This document shows positions 16,621 through 24,386 of a stretch of 25,501 nt of DNA, one piece after another (positions within the stretch are counted from its first letter, which is position 1; each line of letters starts with the position of its first letter). Both the position numbers and the translations under genes were made by a program. The DNA is from CAXBDP01 sp964598395 (GTDB taxonomy: Bacteria > Bacteroidota > Bacteroidia > Cytophagales > Cyclobacteriaceae): contig CAZRBW010000046.1 of NCBI GenBank assembly GCA_964598395.1, positions 1 through 25,501 on the forward strand. The letters run 5' to 3'. Below the pieces are notes generated by a model. The model was not told the DNA's origin. It worked only from the letters and a program-made list of their open reading frames with translations, and did no database searches.

Positions 16621-17937
16621 ATGCGATCACCATTTTTAAAAAATAAAAGCGCATTTCGAAATGCTTTGTGGGTTTTAATACTCTACCTTCCAATAGGCTT
16701 TGCTTGGATATATTTTACAGATAAAATTGGCCCTAAAGGTGAAGATCTTTATAAATACTACCAAACCTACAAAGGCTTTGCCTATGTAACTATATCTGGC
16801 TTATTGCTTTTTGTTTTAGTTTACATTCTCTCCAAAAATCTGCTTAAAAGCCGAGAGACTTATAAAGTGCTTTTCGAAAATATCCCAAACCCTGTGTGGG
16901 TTTATGACAAGGAAACTTTCAAAATACTAGAAGTGAATGATACCGCTTGCGAAACTTATCAATACACAAGGCAAGAGTTTTTGAACAAGACGATTTTGGA
17001 CATTAGGCCTGCAGATGAAATTGAAAAAATAAAAAAAGCTATTTCGCTCACCAAAGAAATAAAAAAGGATGTGGGTGTTTGGAAACATCAACGAAAGGAT
17101 GGCAGGGCTGTGTATGTTCAGGGCATTTCAGTTGAAATTGATTATAATGGAGACCGCGCAACTCTAGCCATAGCTAGAGATGTGACCTTGGAATATTTGG
17201 CTCAAGAGGAGAAGTTACGAATCCTAGATCAGTTGGTAACGCAGAATCAAAATTTGGAACAATTTGCCTTTATCGTTTCTCATAACTTGCGCACACCAGT
17301 AGCTCAAATTGAAGGTTTGGTAGAGCTTTTCGATTTTGAAAATCCACAAAACCCATTGAACAGTCAAGTGATCAACCACTTGAAAACTTCAGCACATAGA
17401 TTGGATGAAATAATACTGGATCTGTCTCAAACTATTCGCATAAAGGATACCTTGAATGCGGCTTGGGAAGAAATTGATCTTGAAGTTATGATAAGCAAAA
17501 TTAAGCTCACACTCAATGAGATTATTCAAAAATCGAATGGACACGTTTCGTTTCAAACAAATGGAAGTGAAAATATAAGAGGTATAAAAGGGTATGTTTA
17601 CAGTATCATGCTAAACTTGATTAGCAATAGTCTTAAATATAGACAGCTAGATTTGGCGCCTGATGTAATTATCACACTTGATCATGATAAAGATAAATAC
17701 TTACTGAAAATAGCAGATAATGGCCTAGGCTTCGATGTGGAAAAATGGCGGGAGGATATTTTCGGCCTGTATAAGCGATTCCACTACCATGTCGAAGGTA
17801 AGGGCATTGGATTGTTTTTGGTAAAAGCGCAAGTTGAAGCGATAGGTGGTAAAATAGAAGTAGAAAGCAAAGAAAATACAGGAAGTACTTTCACCATAAC
17901 TTTACCTAAAGAGCGGCCCGCAGCAAATCAATATTAA
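16621..17937 (+). CDS. Membrane PAS-domain sensor histidine kinase (orphan)
   Basis: The 438-residue protein has two membrane helices (about 14-32 and 53-70) enclosing a short extracytoplasmic loop. A PAS domain follows (about 78-195: VLFENIPNPVWVYD through ARDVTLEYL). The dimerisation domain carries the phospho-accepting His221 in FIVSHNLRTPVAQIEGL, a form common in Bacteroidota kinases. The ATPase domain has the N box NLISNSLKY, the G1 box DNGLGF and the G2 box GKGIGLFLVK. The loop is too short for a ligand-binding domain, so the signal is probably read by the PAS domain or the membrane. No response regulator is encoded nearby. The 3' end overlaps the convergent lipoprotein gene by 32 bp. 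The gene carries a sense GCGGGAGG octamer (17748). Confidence 0.9.
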   Translation: MRSPFLKNKSAFRNALWVLILYLPIGFAWIYFTDKIGPKGEDLYKYYQTYKGFAYVTISGLLLFVLVYILSKNLLKSRETYKVLFENIPNPVWVYDKETFKILEVNDTACETYQYTRQEFLNKTILDIRPADEIEKIKKAISLTKEIKKDVGVWKHQRKDGRAVYVQGISVEIDYNGDRATLAIARDVTLEYLAQEEKLRILDQLVTQNQNLEQFAFIVSHNLRTPVAQIEGLVELFDFENPQNPLNSQVINHLKTSAHRLDEIILDLSQTIRIKDTLNAAWEEIDLEVMISKIKLTLNEIIQKSNGHVSFQTNGSENIRGIKGYVYSIMLNLISNSLKYRQLDLAPDVIITLDHDKDKYLLKIADNGLGFDVEKWREDIFGLYKRFHYHVEGKGIGLFLVKAQVEAIGGKIEVESKENTGSTFTITLPKERPAANQY

Positions 17938-19051
17938 GGAACTGCACATTGCTACTGAAGCTTCGTGGATGATCTGCCAAAATGTATAAACCTTTGCTGC
18001 CTGCAAACCATTTATTAATACCATAGCGGTACGGCTCCATAGGAAATTCACTCAAATAGTTGCCCTCTTCATTGAAAATTGAAATATATAATCGCTTGTC
18101 TGTCAATTGCTTCTCTTGTATTTCATCAATATCAATTACTTTCCAGTAAGGACGGAAAATGAAGGATGAATCGCGATGAGAAAGTGGCTTGAAATACTGT
18201 GGATTTAGCATAAAATGAGCTAGCAGCAAATTAGCATTTTCAGTTTCAGAAGGTAATTGAATAAACCTCCCGCCATCATTGCGTGGGGCTTTCATTTGGA
18301 TAGATTGACCTGCTAAATTGAATTTACTAATTGCACTTTCGTACAAATACCCAAACCATATATTTTCATTGTCAAACTGATTGCCCTTTACCAATTCAAC
18401 CATGTGGCCAGCTAGTTTTCCACTTTCGGCCACTTCATCCAAATGCTTTATTGGCATTAATTCCCAAGCGCGAGCGCCCAATTTGTATTTTGCAATCACA
18501 GAGAGGCTTGGGTTTAATTCCTCCAAAGGGTATTGGCAATAGAACAAAACGCTATCCTGCTCGGGCAGATATTCCAAACCGAAATTTGCCGAAAGAGTGG
18601 GTTTACCTTGCAAGCCAGCATCATTCCAAGAACTTTGTAATGAATGATGCTCCTGCAATTCGCCTTGTCTATTTATCCTCAATAATTGGCCATTTCCAAA
18701 AAGGAAAATATCAGTTTCCCGAAACACAAAAACCTGCTCTACTTGCAAATCTGACGCATCAATGATTTTATCAAGTGGCAAATGGGCTTCGATAAGTTGG
18801 GTATTGAGATTGAAGATATCTAATTGTTTAGTGTTGGGATTGTAGCCATAAAACATGCTTCGCTGATTTCGCTCGAAATGGGCGAACACCTGATAGGTAG
18901 GCAAGCTTTGTTCATCCAATGGAATGGCGATTCGCTGTCTCTTGAGTTCGATTGGGCCTGCTTTTCCTAGATTTTCAAGCTTGGGAGCAGCTGATTGGCA
19001 GCTGATAAATAACAACAAAAAACTAAAACTAAGAAAAGCGAAAATTTTCAT
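17906..19051 (-). CDS. Lipoprotein of a DUF4221-like family
   Basis: The 381-residue protein has a type II signal peptide with lipobox FISC and Cys18 as the lipidated residue. The mature part is beta-rich with propeller-like repeats (MFYGYNPNTKQLDIFNL, IFLFGNGQLLRINRQGEL, LYISIFNEEGNYLSEF), and the pattern resembles the DUF4221 family of Bacteroidota, whose function is unknown. The open frame continues upstream to 19225, but the extension lacks signal features and runs through the terminator and into the M14 gene; the ATG at 19051 gives a perfect lipoprotein signal and is the chosen start. A strong terminator upstream (19113-19143) blocks readthrough from the M14 gene, so it likely has its own promoter. 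Its last 32 bp overlap the end of the histidine kinase gene on the other strand. Confidence 0.75.
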   Translation of the reverse strand: MKIFAFLSFSFLLLFISCQSAAPKLENLGKAGPIELKRQRIAIPLDEQSLPTYQVFAHFERNQRSMFYGYNPNTKQLDIFNLNTQLIEAHLPLDKIIDASDLQVEQVFVFRETDIFLFGNGQLLRINRQGELQEHHSLQSSWNDAGLQGKPTLSANFGLEYLPEQDSVLFYCQYPLEELNPSLSVIAKYKLGARAWELMPIKHLDEVAESGKLAGHMVELVKGNQFDNENIWFGYLYESAISKFNLAGQSIQMKAPRNDGGRFIQLPSETENANLLLAHFMLNPQYFKPLSHRDSSFIFRPYWKVIDIDEIQEKQLTDKRLYISIFNEEGNYLSEFPMEPYRYGINKWFAGSKGLYILADHPRSFSSNVQFLNIDLLRAAL

Positions 19052-19112
19052 GGTAATGGTATTTTGATATACAATATACGGAAAACGGCTGTAAGGTTTT
19101 CCTGTGAAGCAA

Positions 19113-19143
19113 AAAGCCCCACATTGACTCAATGTAGGGCTTT
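19113..19143 (-). terminator. Rho-independent terminator of the M14 gene
   Basis: A long stem pairs AAAGCCC-ACATTG (from 19113) with CAATGT-GGGCTTT (to 19143), with one C/A mismatch and a 3-nt loop at 19127-19129. On the minus strand it comes 20 nt after the M14 stop and is followed directly by a T run. Confidence 0.85.
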
Positions 19144-19163
19144 CGAATAAAAATAGTCTAGTA

Positions 19164-21707
19164 TTAATTTCCAACCAAGAACACTGCATTGCCATAAAGC
19201 AAGTGTCCATCGTACCAGAAGGCACGGAAAAGCGGATTATCAGCCATGTAGATTACTTGGCCGCGACCCAAATTCTGCACTCCATAATTCAGGGCTTCCT
19301 TAAAGCGGCCTTTTGCTTTATTTCCAACAAAGCCACTTACCAAGTTTTCTGGTGTTTTGATTACGCCTACATTCCAGCCATTTTCTAGCCAAGCATATCG
19401 CTGTGAGGACGTTTTGAGACTGTAGTATCTATCCTTGTAGCCAAAGGCTAGTGGGTGCGTTACGTCCATCGTTGTAAGCCAAATTGAGCCAGGATTATTA
19501 TACTGAGCACTATTACGTTGCCTGTCTGCATAAGGTGCCAATCTGGAATCCTTGCTGTCAGCTTTTGAAGAATCGTCGGCAGCTTTCTTTTCGCTATCGT
19601 CAGCGTACCTTTTCAAAGCAAAGCCATCCTTATCCGCAAAGTTGCTCAATGCTCCATCTATCAAGATTAACCTTCCTCCCGCTTGTACCCAAGAGCGAAC
19701 TGAGGAAAGGAAACTATCATTTACCACTCCGCCATATCCGCCACTTGGCATAATCAATACATCGTATTCTGAAAGATCTACTCTTGCCACCGTTTCTGAC
19801 TCCAATACGGTAAGTGGATAATCGATTATTTGCTCGAAGTAATACCAGTTTTCACCAAATGAAAGTGATGAAGTGCCATTACCTGATACCAAAGCTACTT
19901 TTGGTGCTTTGAGTAACCGAACAGAACTCGAACCAAAATCTTTGCCTTTACTCACAAAACCAGTGCGTGCAGCTACCAAACCTCTGCCTAGTCTCTGTGC
20001 ATGAGCTTTTACTTTTTCATCGAATTTGTCACCCATGTGCTCATTGTTTCGGCGAGTGATTATCAAAGTCCCACGGTCGAATTCCTTACCATCCATTGAG
20101 AATGGCTCGGTCGATTGCCGTACAGTAATTTTATCCTTGTGCAATGAAGCCAAGAATTTCAAATCTTCAATACTTGTCCATGGGAGTAAGTAGGCGTAAG
20201 GCTTGCCGCTGAGGTCATTATTTGCTACAGTTGGTTTTTCCCAAGCTTTTGCTACGTCGATACGACTTTCTGTGGCTCGGGCCCTCAGTCCATACACATA
20301 AGGCATTGCCCAAGCAGTAATGTCATAAGTTAAAGAATCGCTTAATTTCACATTGGGATCGAAAAGTACATTGGCCATCACCGATCTAGGCTGATAGCTT
20401 GAAATGATAATATCTTTTTCGCTTACCGTGAAATTGTCAATTTTGGTGCTTAAATAGGCATATCCCGAAAAATTGCGGGAGGATGCAGGACTTCCGTACT
20501 CAATACCCAGCTGATCAAGTAATTTTGTAAAGGCTATTAATCTATCCGCATCTTGGTCACCAGGGATAATATAGGTTTTGTATTTACCCCAAGGCTCATT
20601 TTTGCTTCTTGTGAAAAACTTCTGGAATTCGTCCACCACTTTTTCGGCATTTTGTACCGTCACTTCAATAGTAGAAATACCTGTAGTATGGTGATGAGTG
20701 ATGCGATCCAAAAGCGTAAGTGTATCACCTTCGTTGGTCAATACACCAAGTCCAGCTGCGCCAGAACCACCTTTTTCGTAGGTCATGCCTATGGCGCCAT
20801 TGTACATTGGGTAGGTATCGCCGTAGCTTGGGTATAGCAAATCGAAGCTTTCTTTGGTAAAATATGCCCAGCTATTCTTATCGAAATATTTGGCGTTGTT
20901 TTTACCAATTGTTACTTGAAACTCTCGTTGCCAATCGGTGATAATTTCGTGTAAAGGCTCTGCAGCGGGTGCAAAGTAATAGGGATTGTTGATCCCTTGC
21001 TCATGGAAATCGACATGGATTTGTGGCATCCATTGATTGTACACTTCCATCCGGCTTTTAGATTCGATTTGCGTTTGCCATGCCCAGTCGCGGTTGAGAT
21101 CGAATAGGTAGTGATTTGCCCTCCCGCCTGGCCATGGTTCGCGGTGCTCAGTAGAGTTAATATCTGGCTGTAGAATCTTGTTTGCTTTTTGATTGTACCA
21201 GTTTGCATAGCGATCTCTACCATCTGGATTTACCGAAGGATCAAAAATTATTACTGCTTTATCTAACCATTCTTTTTTAGCAGGGTCTGTAGCCATTTCG
21301 TGGAAGGTCATCATTACTGCCTCCATACTTACAGATTCATTTCCGTGCACATTGTAGCTAAACCAAATTAGCGGAATTTTCTCGCCAGATGGCGATCCTT
21401 CCATCAAGCCCGCTCTTTTCAGATTATCGGTACGGATGGTTTCTAGGTTTTGGATGTTTTTAGCGCTCGACAGCATTACTAGCATCAAAGGCCTTCTCTC
21501 GTACGTCTGTCCATATTGGATGGTTTTCACATTATTAGGCATAGCTGCAGCAGCATGTTCAAAGTATGAAACCACCTTGTGATGATAAGTGAAATGCTCT
21601 CCCAACTCGTAACCGAGGAAGTCGGCTGGAGATTTTAAGGAATTTTGTGCAAATGCAGAAAAGCAAATGCTTAGAAATAAAATAGTGCTTAGGTAAATTT
21701 TACGCAT
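19164..21707 (-). CDS. Secreted M14 zinc carboxypeptidase-like protein with C-terminal amidotransferase-like domain
   Basis: The 847-residue protein has a signal peptide (MRKIYLSTILFLSICFSAFA, cleaved before QN). The M14 domain follows: zinc ligands His121 and Glu124 in NVHGNES, a third ligand in IHVDFHEQG (His235), and catalytic Glu311 in GMTYEKGGSG. All key residues are present, so it should be an active metallocarboxypeptidase or related peptidase. Residues about 600-720 (VALVSGNG, DVLIMPSGGYGG, VRSWVQAGGRLILIDG) look like a class I glutamine amidotransferase-type fold without an evident catalytic Cys; this pairing is common in large M14 proteins of Bacteroidota. The frame is open back to 21854, but the extra 49 residues are not signal-like and the ATG at 21707 gives a clean signal peptide. 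A TAATTTTG box lies 36 nt upstream. The strong terminator at 19113-19143 ends the transcript. Confidence 0.87.
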   Translation of the reverse strand: MRKIYLSTILFLSICFSAFAQNSLKSPADFLGYELGEHFTYHHKVVSYFEHAAAAMPNNVKTIQYGQTYERRPLMLVMLSSAKNIQNLETIRTDNLKRAGLMEGSPSGEKIPLIWFSYNVHGNESVSMEAVMMTFHEMATDPAKKEWLDKAVIIFDPSVNPDGRDRYANWYNQKANKILQPDINSTEHREPWPGGRANHYLFDLNRDWAWQTQIESKSRMEVYNQWMPQIHVDFHEQGINNPYYFAPAAEPLHEIITDWQREFQVTIGKNNAKYFDKNSWAYFTKESFDLLYPSYGDTYPMYNGAIGMTYEKGGSGAAGLGVLTNEGDTLTLLDRITHHHTTGISTIEVTVQNAEKVVDEFQKFFTRSKNEPWGKYKTYIIPGDQDADRLIAFTKLLDQLGIEYGSPASSRNFSGYAYLSTKIDNFTVSEKDIIISSYQPRSVMANVLFDPNVKLSDSLTYDITAWAMPYVYGLRARATESRIDVAKAWEKPTVANNDLSGKPYAYLLPWTSIEDLKFLASLHKDKITVRQSTEPFSMDGKEFDRGTLIITRRNNEHMGDKFDEKVKAHAQRLGRGLVAARTGFVSKGKDFGSSSVRLLKAPKVALVSGNGTSSLSFGENWYYFEQIIDYPLTVLESETVARVDLSEYDVLIMPSGGYGGVVNDSFLSSVRSWVQAGGRLILIDGALSNFADKDGFALKRYADDSEKKAADDSSKADSKDSRLAPYADRQRNSAQYNNPGSIWLTTMDVTHPLAFGYKDRYYSLKTSSQRYAWLENGWNVGVIKTPENLVSGFVGNKAKGRFKEALNYGVQNLGRGQVIYMADNPLFRAFWYDGHLLYGNAVFLVGN

Positions 21708-21742
21708 GTTGTAAAGGGAATTTTGCTGTGGTAAGTTAGGCA

Positions 21743-21750
21743 CAAAATTA
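21743..21750 (-). promoter_or_regulatory. Candidate -7 promoter box of the M14 gene
   Basis: On the minus strand this reads TAATTTTG, an exact match to TAnnTTTG. It lies 36 nt before the chosen start at 21707, which supports that start over the longer frame. No clear -33 TTTG was found at the usual distance. Confidence 0.35.
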
Positions 21751-21870
21751 TAATCCAAAAAGTGGATATACTTGGGCTTAATTATTTTCAGAATTGTGGG
21801 AGAAATAAATGAAAATTTCAGCATTTTGGAGCTTCTTGCAAAGGCAAATAACATATATAGAAGGTAAATA

Positions 21871-22431
21871 ATGACGAAAGCAGATGTAGGCTTATATTTT
21901 TTAGCAATTGTGCCGAAGCGACCTTTGCGGGATCGTATTCGGGAAATTAAATTGGAATTTGCCGAAGCCTATCATACCAAAGCCTCTCTTCGCTCGCCTG
22001 CACACATTACTTTGCACATGCCTTTTCAGTGGAAATTTGAGAAGGAGGAAGTCCTTTTTGATGCCTTGTCTAAGCTCGCTGAGGAAGTGACCAGCTTTCC
22101 CATCGAATTGGATGGATTTGGCGCATTTAAGCCAAGAGTGATTTATCTCGATGTGAAGGCTCCAGAGGTATTGAATGAATTACAGCAAGACATCACTCGC
22201 TTGATGAAAAGGGAATTTAATGTATTCAATGCCAATTGGCGAGATTATCCTTTCAATCCACATATGACTGTAGCTTTCCGTGATTTGAGGCCTGCCTATT
22301 TTGATCAGGCTTGGAAGGAAAATAAAGATCGGGTTTTCAAAGAATCTTTTGAGGCCGAGAGCTTGGTTTTGCTCAAACACAATCAAAAGGAATGGGAAAT
22401 ATATAAGGAGTTTCCTTTTCTAAAGAGTTAG
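21871..22431 (+). CDS. 2H phosphoesterase (2'-5' RNA ligase / LigT-like)
   Basis: The 186-residue cytoplasmic protein has the two H-x-T motifs that define the 2H superfamily: HITLHMPF with His45/Thr47 and HMTVAF with His131/Thr133. Enzymes of this fold act on 2',3'-cyclic or 2'-5' phosphodiester bonds in RNA or small nucleotides; the substrate cannot be inferred from sequence. The length fits the LigT/CPDase group. The ATG has an AAGG sequence 8-11 nt upstream. The gene is divergent from the M14 gene (163 bp between starts) and its last 12 bp overlap the end of the convergent lipoprotein gene. Confidence 0.82.
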   Translation: MTKADVGLYFLAIVPKRPLRDRIREIKLEFAEAYHTKASLRSPAHITLHMPFQWKFEKEEVLFDALSKLAEEVTSFPIELDGFGAFKPRVIYLDVKAPEVLNELQQDITRLMKREFNVFNANWRDYPFNPHMTVAFRDLRPAYFDQAWKENKDRVFKESFEAESLVLLKHNQKEWEIYKEFPFLKS

Positions 22432-23226
22432 ATTTTCTTTCTTAAACTGAGGTTTCAAATACTCGCTAAGTTCATATAGCGGAATGTGAATTTCTGTTGG
22501 ACCCATGGCGTAAGGAGCGATTTCATAAGAATTGAAATAGAATATTAACTCTTGGCCATTGATGGCAAAATTGTCATTTAAGCTGAATCCTTCTGTTTCG
22601 AAAAAGAATCCTTGATCTTCCAAAGTTAATTCTTCGGGAATTCGGCGTAGCATCCTGAAATGGTATTCACCAACCCGATTGAGTTCTTCTTCATATCCTT
22701 CGATAAATAGGTCGTCTAATCCCATGCGTTTACCTGTGAATAAATCGAAGTTATAATATAGAGTTGCACTATTTGGGTGGGCTCCTCCGCTGAAAACATA
22801 TTCGTAGAAGGAAATACTCAAAATCGTATCATTCTGGTAAAGCACATCCATGTTCCGTTCCAATGACCAAGGTGTCTTATAATCGGGCATATCAGCGAGC
22901 AATTGCTGATAGCCATCCAAATACAATTGCATGTATGCGGACATAGACATAATTGAATCTCCCTCTTCGAACAATTGCATTCTATTGATCACGAAAGTAT
23001 TAAGGCTATCCAAAACCTCGGCATTGACAGCATTGGTAAAGTTTGGGTAGGTAAAACTTATTTCGGCACAAGGTCCGTCACCAGCGGCACAATCTCCTGC
23101 ACTATCCTTTAGTGCAATAGTATCATATTGCAAAGAAGTTTCAAGCTTGCCGGAATCCTCTTCTGAACCCATATCACAAGCGAATAAGGAAAGAGAAAAA
23201 AGTATTACTGAAGTTAGATTTCGCAT
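22420..23226 (-). CDS. Lipoprotein with DUF3298/RsiV-like domain
   Basis: The 268-residue protein has a type II signal peptide with lipobox LFAC and Cys17 as the lipidated residue, followed by DMGSEED, an acidic tether. The mature part resembles the PdaC/RsiV type (DUF4163-DUF3298): a segment with ISFTYPNF and NTFVINRM near residue 60-85, then YVFSGGAHPNSATLYYNFDLFTGK (about 140-165), and the closing IAPYAMGPTEIHIPL. The GGAHPN motif is characteristic of that family, which binds envelope ligands such as lysozyme in some Gram-positive anti-sigma factors; no such role is shown here. Two cysteines (CAAGDGPC) may form a disulfide. The gene starts 3 nt after the DUF6702 stop, so the two are an operon. 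Its 3' end overlaps the 2H phosphoesterase gene by 12 bp. Confidence 0.75.
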   Translation of the reverse strand: MRNLTSVILFSLSLFACDMGSEEDSGKLETSLQYDTIALKDSAGDCAAGDGPCAEISFTYPNFTNAVNAEVLDSLNTFVINRMQLFEEGDSIMSMSAYMQLYLDGYQQLLADMPDYKTPWSLERNMDVLYQNDTILSISFYEYVFSGGAHPNSATLYYNFDLFTGKRMGLDDLFIEGYEEELNRVGEYHFRMLRRIPEELTLEDQGFFFETEGFSLNDNFAINGQELIFYFNSYEIAPYAMGPTEIHIPLYELSEYLKPQFKKENLTL

Positions 23227-23229
23227 GGA

Positions 23230-23727
23230 TTAGAAAGTAAGGCTATCTAAAAATTTACGTTGATTAAATCGAAGGCTCTTGAGCTTTCCTTTGTTTTCAA
23301 CGTGAATGAGGTTCATCTGATCGTCGAAGATCTCCATCAAGATACTATTTTGAATTTCGATGGATTGGAAAGCTGGGATGTTTTCAATCTCTAAATAACA
23401 CCAAACAGCATCTTCTACGAGTTCTGAGCCAATAAATCTTACCTCCCGCTTTTTACCATCTAAACTAATGGAAACGCGCTTATTAATATATTCGGAAATG
23501 AGTTCTTGTAAATCATCTGGATTTTCGGGAGTACTTACATTCACAAATTCTCCAGTCATTTTAGTTAATCCTACCTCCAAGTCGTCCCAGAATATTTTGT
23601 GAATAATCTCGATACGTTGCTTGTCAGCATTATGATTGATTTCGCACACACTTACATGAAAAGGATGATCAAAACTGGCTGCGCTTAGTACAAATATTAA
23701 AATAACCGTCGGAAGGAATACTTTCAT
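23230..23727 (-). CDS. DUF6702 family exported protein
   Basis: The 165-residue protein has a signal peptide (hydrophobic residues 3-18) followed by FDHPFHVSVCEINHN and IEIIHKIFWDDLE, the N-terminal pattern of DUF6702, a small exported beta-rich family of Bacteroidota. The later part (VSISLDGKKREVRFIG, VWCYLEIENI) fits the same family. Function is unknown. It is divergent from a HupE/UreJ gene 67 bp away; some long HupE/UreJ proteins of other phyla carry an N-terminal extracytoplasmic beta domain, so the two may act together as a split version of such a protein (inference). The His residues near the mature N terminus could bind metal. The DUF3298-like lipoprotein gene follows in the same operon. 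Confidence 0.75.
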   Translation of the reverse strand: MKVFLPTVILIFVLSAASFDHPFHVSVCEINHNADKQRIEIIHKIFWDDLEVGLTKMTGEFVNVSTPENPDDLQELISEYINKRVSISLDGKKREVRFIGSELVEDAVWCYLEIENIPAFQSIEIQNSILMEIFDDQMNLIHVENKGKLKSLRFNQRKFLDSLTF

Positions 23728-23767
23728 AAGATTTGAAAAATTACCTTTAATATTACAAATTCGAATC

Positions 23768-23775
23768 CAAAATTA
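23768..23775 (-). promoter_or_regulatory. Candidate -7 promoter box of the DUF6702 operon
   Basis: On the minus strand this reads TAATTTTG, an exact TAnnTTTG match, 41 nt before the ATG at 23727. A TTG that could form the -33 element lies about 23 nt further upstream (23799-23801), at the long edge of accepted spacing. Confidence 0.4.
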
Positions 23776-23794
23776 GACGAACTAACGCAAATAC

Positions 23795-24382
23795 ATGTCA
23801 ACTTTTCAATTGTTTTATGAAGTAGGTGTCCATCACATATTAGCGTTCGAGGGACTTGACCATATACTTTTTATTCTAGCTCTTTGCTCAATATATCTAT
23901 TACGCGATTGGCGTAAGGTATTGATTCTCATCACGGCATTTACGCTAGGTCATACTTTGACACTCGCTTTGGTTACACTTAATTTCTTCAAGGCTCAATC
24001 TGATATCATCGAATTTTTGATCCCCGTTACCATATTCGTGACAGCCGCATCGAACATTTGGAAGGGCTCTAGTGCATTTCAACGAGGGCCAAAGTTTCAA
24101 TTGAATTATCTTTATGCTGGCTTTTTTGGATTGATACATGGAATGGCTTTCGCCAATGAATTGAGAGCATTATTAGGAAAAGATGATCAGGTGGTGACTA
24201 AATTACTTGCATTCAATCTCGGAATTGAAATTGGCCAGATCGTGGTGGTTGGAGTGTTTCTGCTGGCAGGCTATATTTTTATTGGCTTGTTTGGCATTAA
24301 CCGCCGCGATTGGAATTTAGTTATCAACTCAGCAATAGCAGGAATTTCCTTACTTTTAATCATTGAAGCCAAATTTTGGTAA
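23795..24382 (+). CDS. HupE/UreJ family membrane protein
   Basis: The 195-residue integral membrane protein has about six hydrophobic segments. It carries the polar motifs of the HupE/UreJ_2 family: HHILAFEGLDHILF (His13, His14, Asp22, His23), LGHTLTLAL (His53), LIHGMAFANEL (His115) and FNLGIEIGQ (Glu145, Gln148). HupE and UreJ proteins are linked to nickel or cobalt uptake for hydrogenase and urease, but no hydrogenase or urease gene is present here, so the cargo is open. It lies back to back with the DUF6702 gene and 4 nt before the M1 peptidase gene, which makes a metal-handling or membrane role for the whole cluster plausible. Confidence 0.85.
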   Translation: MSTFQLFYEVGVHHILAFEGLDHILFILALCSIYLLRDWRKVLILITAFTLGHTLTLALVTLNFFKAQSDIIEFLIPVTIFVTAASNIWKGSSAFQRGPKFQLNYLYAGFFGLIHGMAFANELRALLGKDDQVVTKLLAFNLGIEIGQIVVVGVFLLAGYIFIGLFGINRRDWNLVINSAIAGISLLLIIEAKFW

Positions 24383-24386
24383 GCAT

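Noticed and set aside
18331..18765. 144-codon plus-strand open frame
   Set aside because: It is antisense to the DUF4221-like lipoprotein gene and has no recognisable features.
19052..19225. 58-codon N-terminal extension of the DUF4221-like lipoprotein
   Set aside because: It would read through a strong terminator and into the M14 gene, and would bury the lipoprotein signal peptide.
21708..21854. 49-codon N-terminal extension of the M14 gene
   Set aside because: The ATG at 21707 gives a clean signal peptide and a promoter-like box falls inside the extension.
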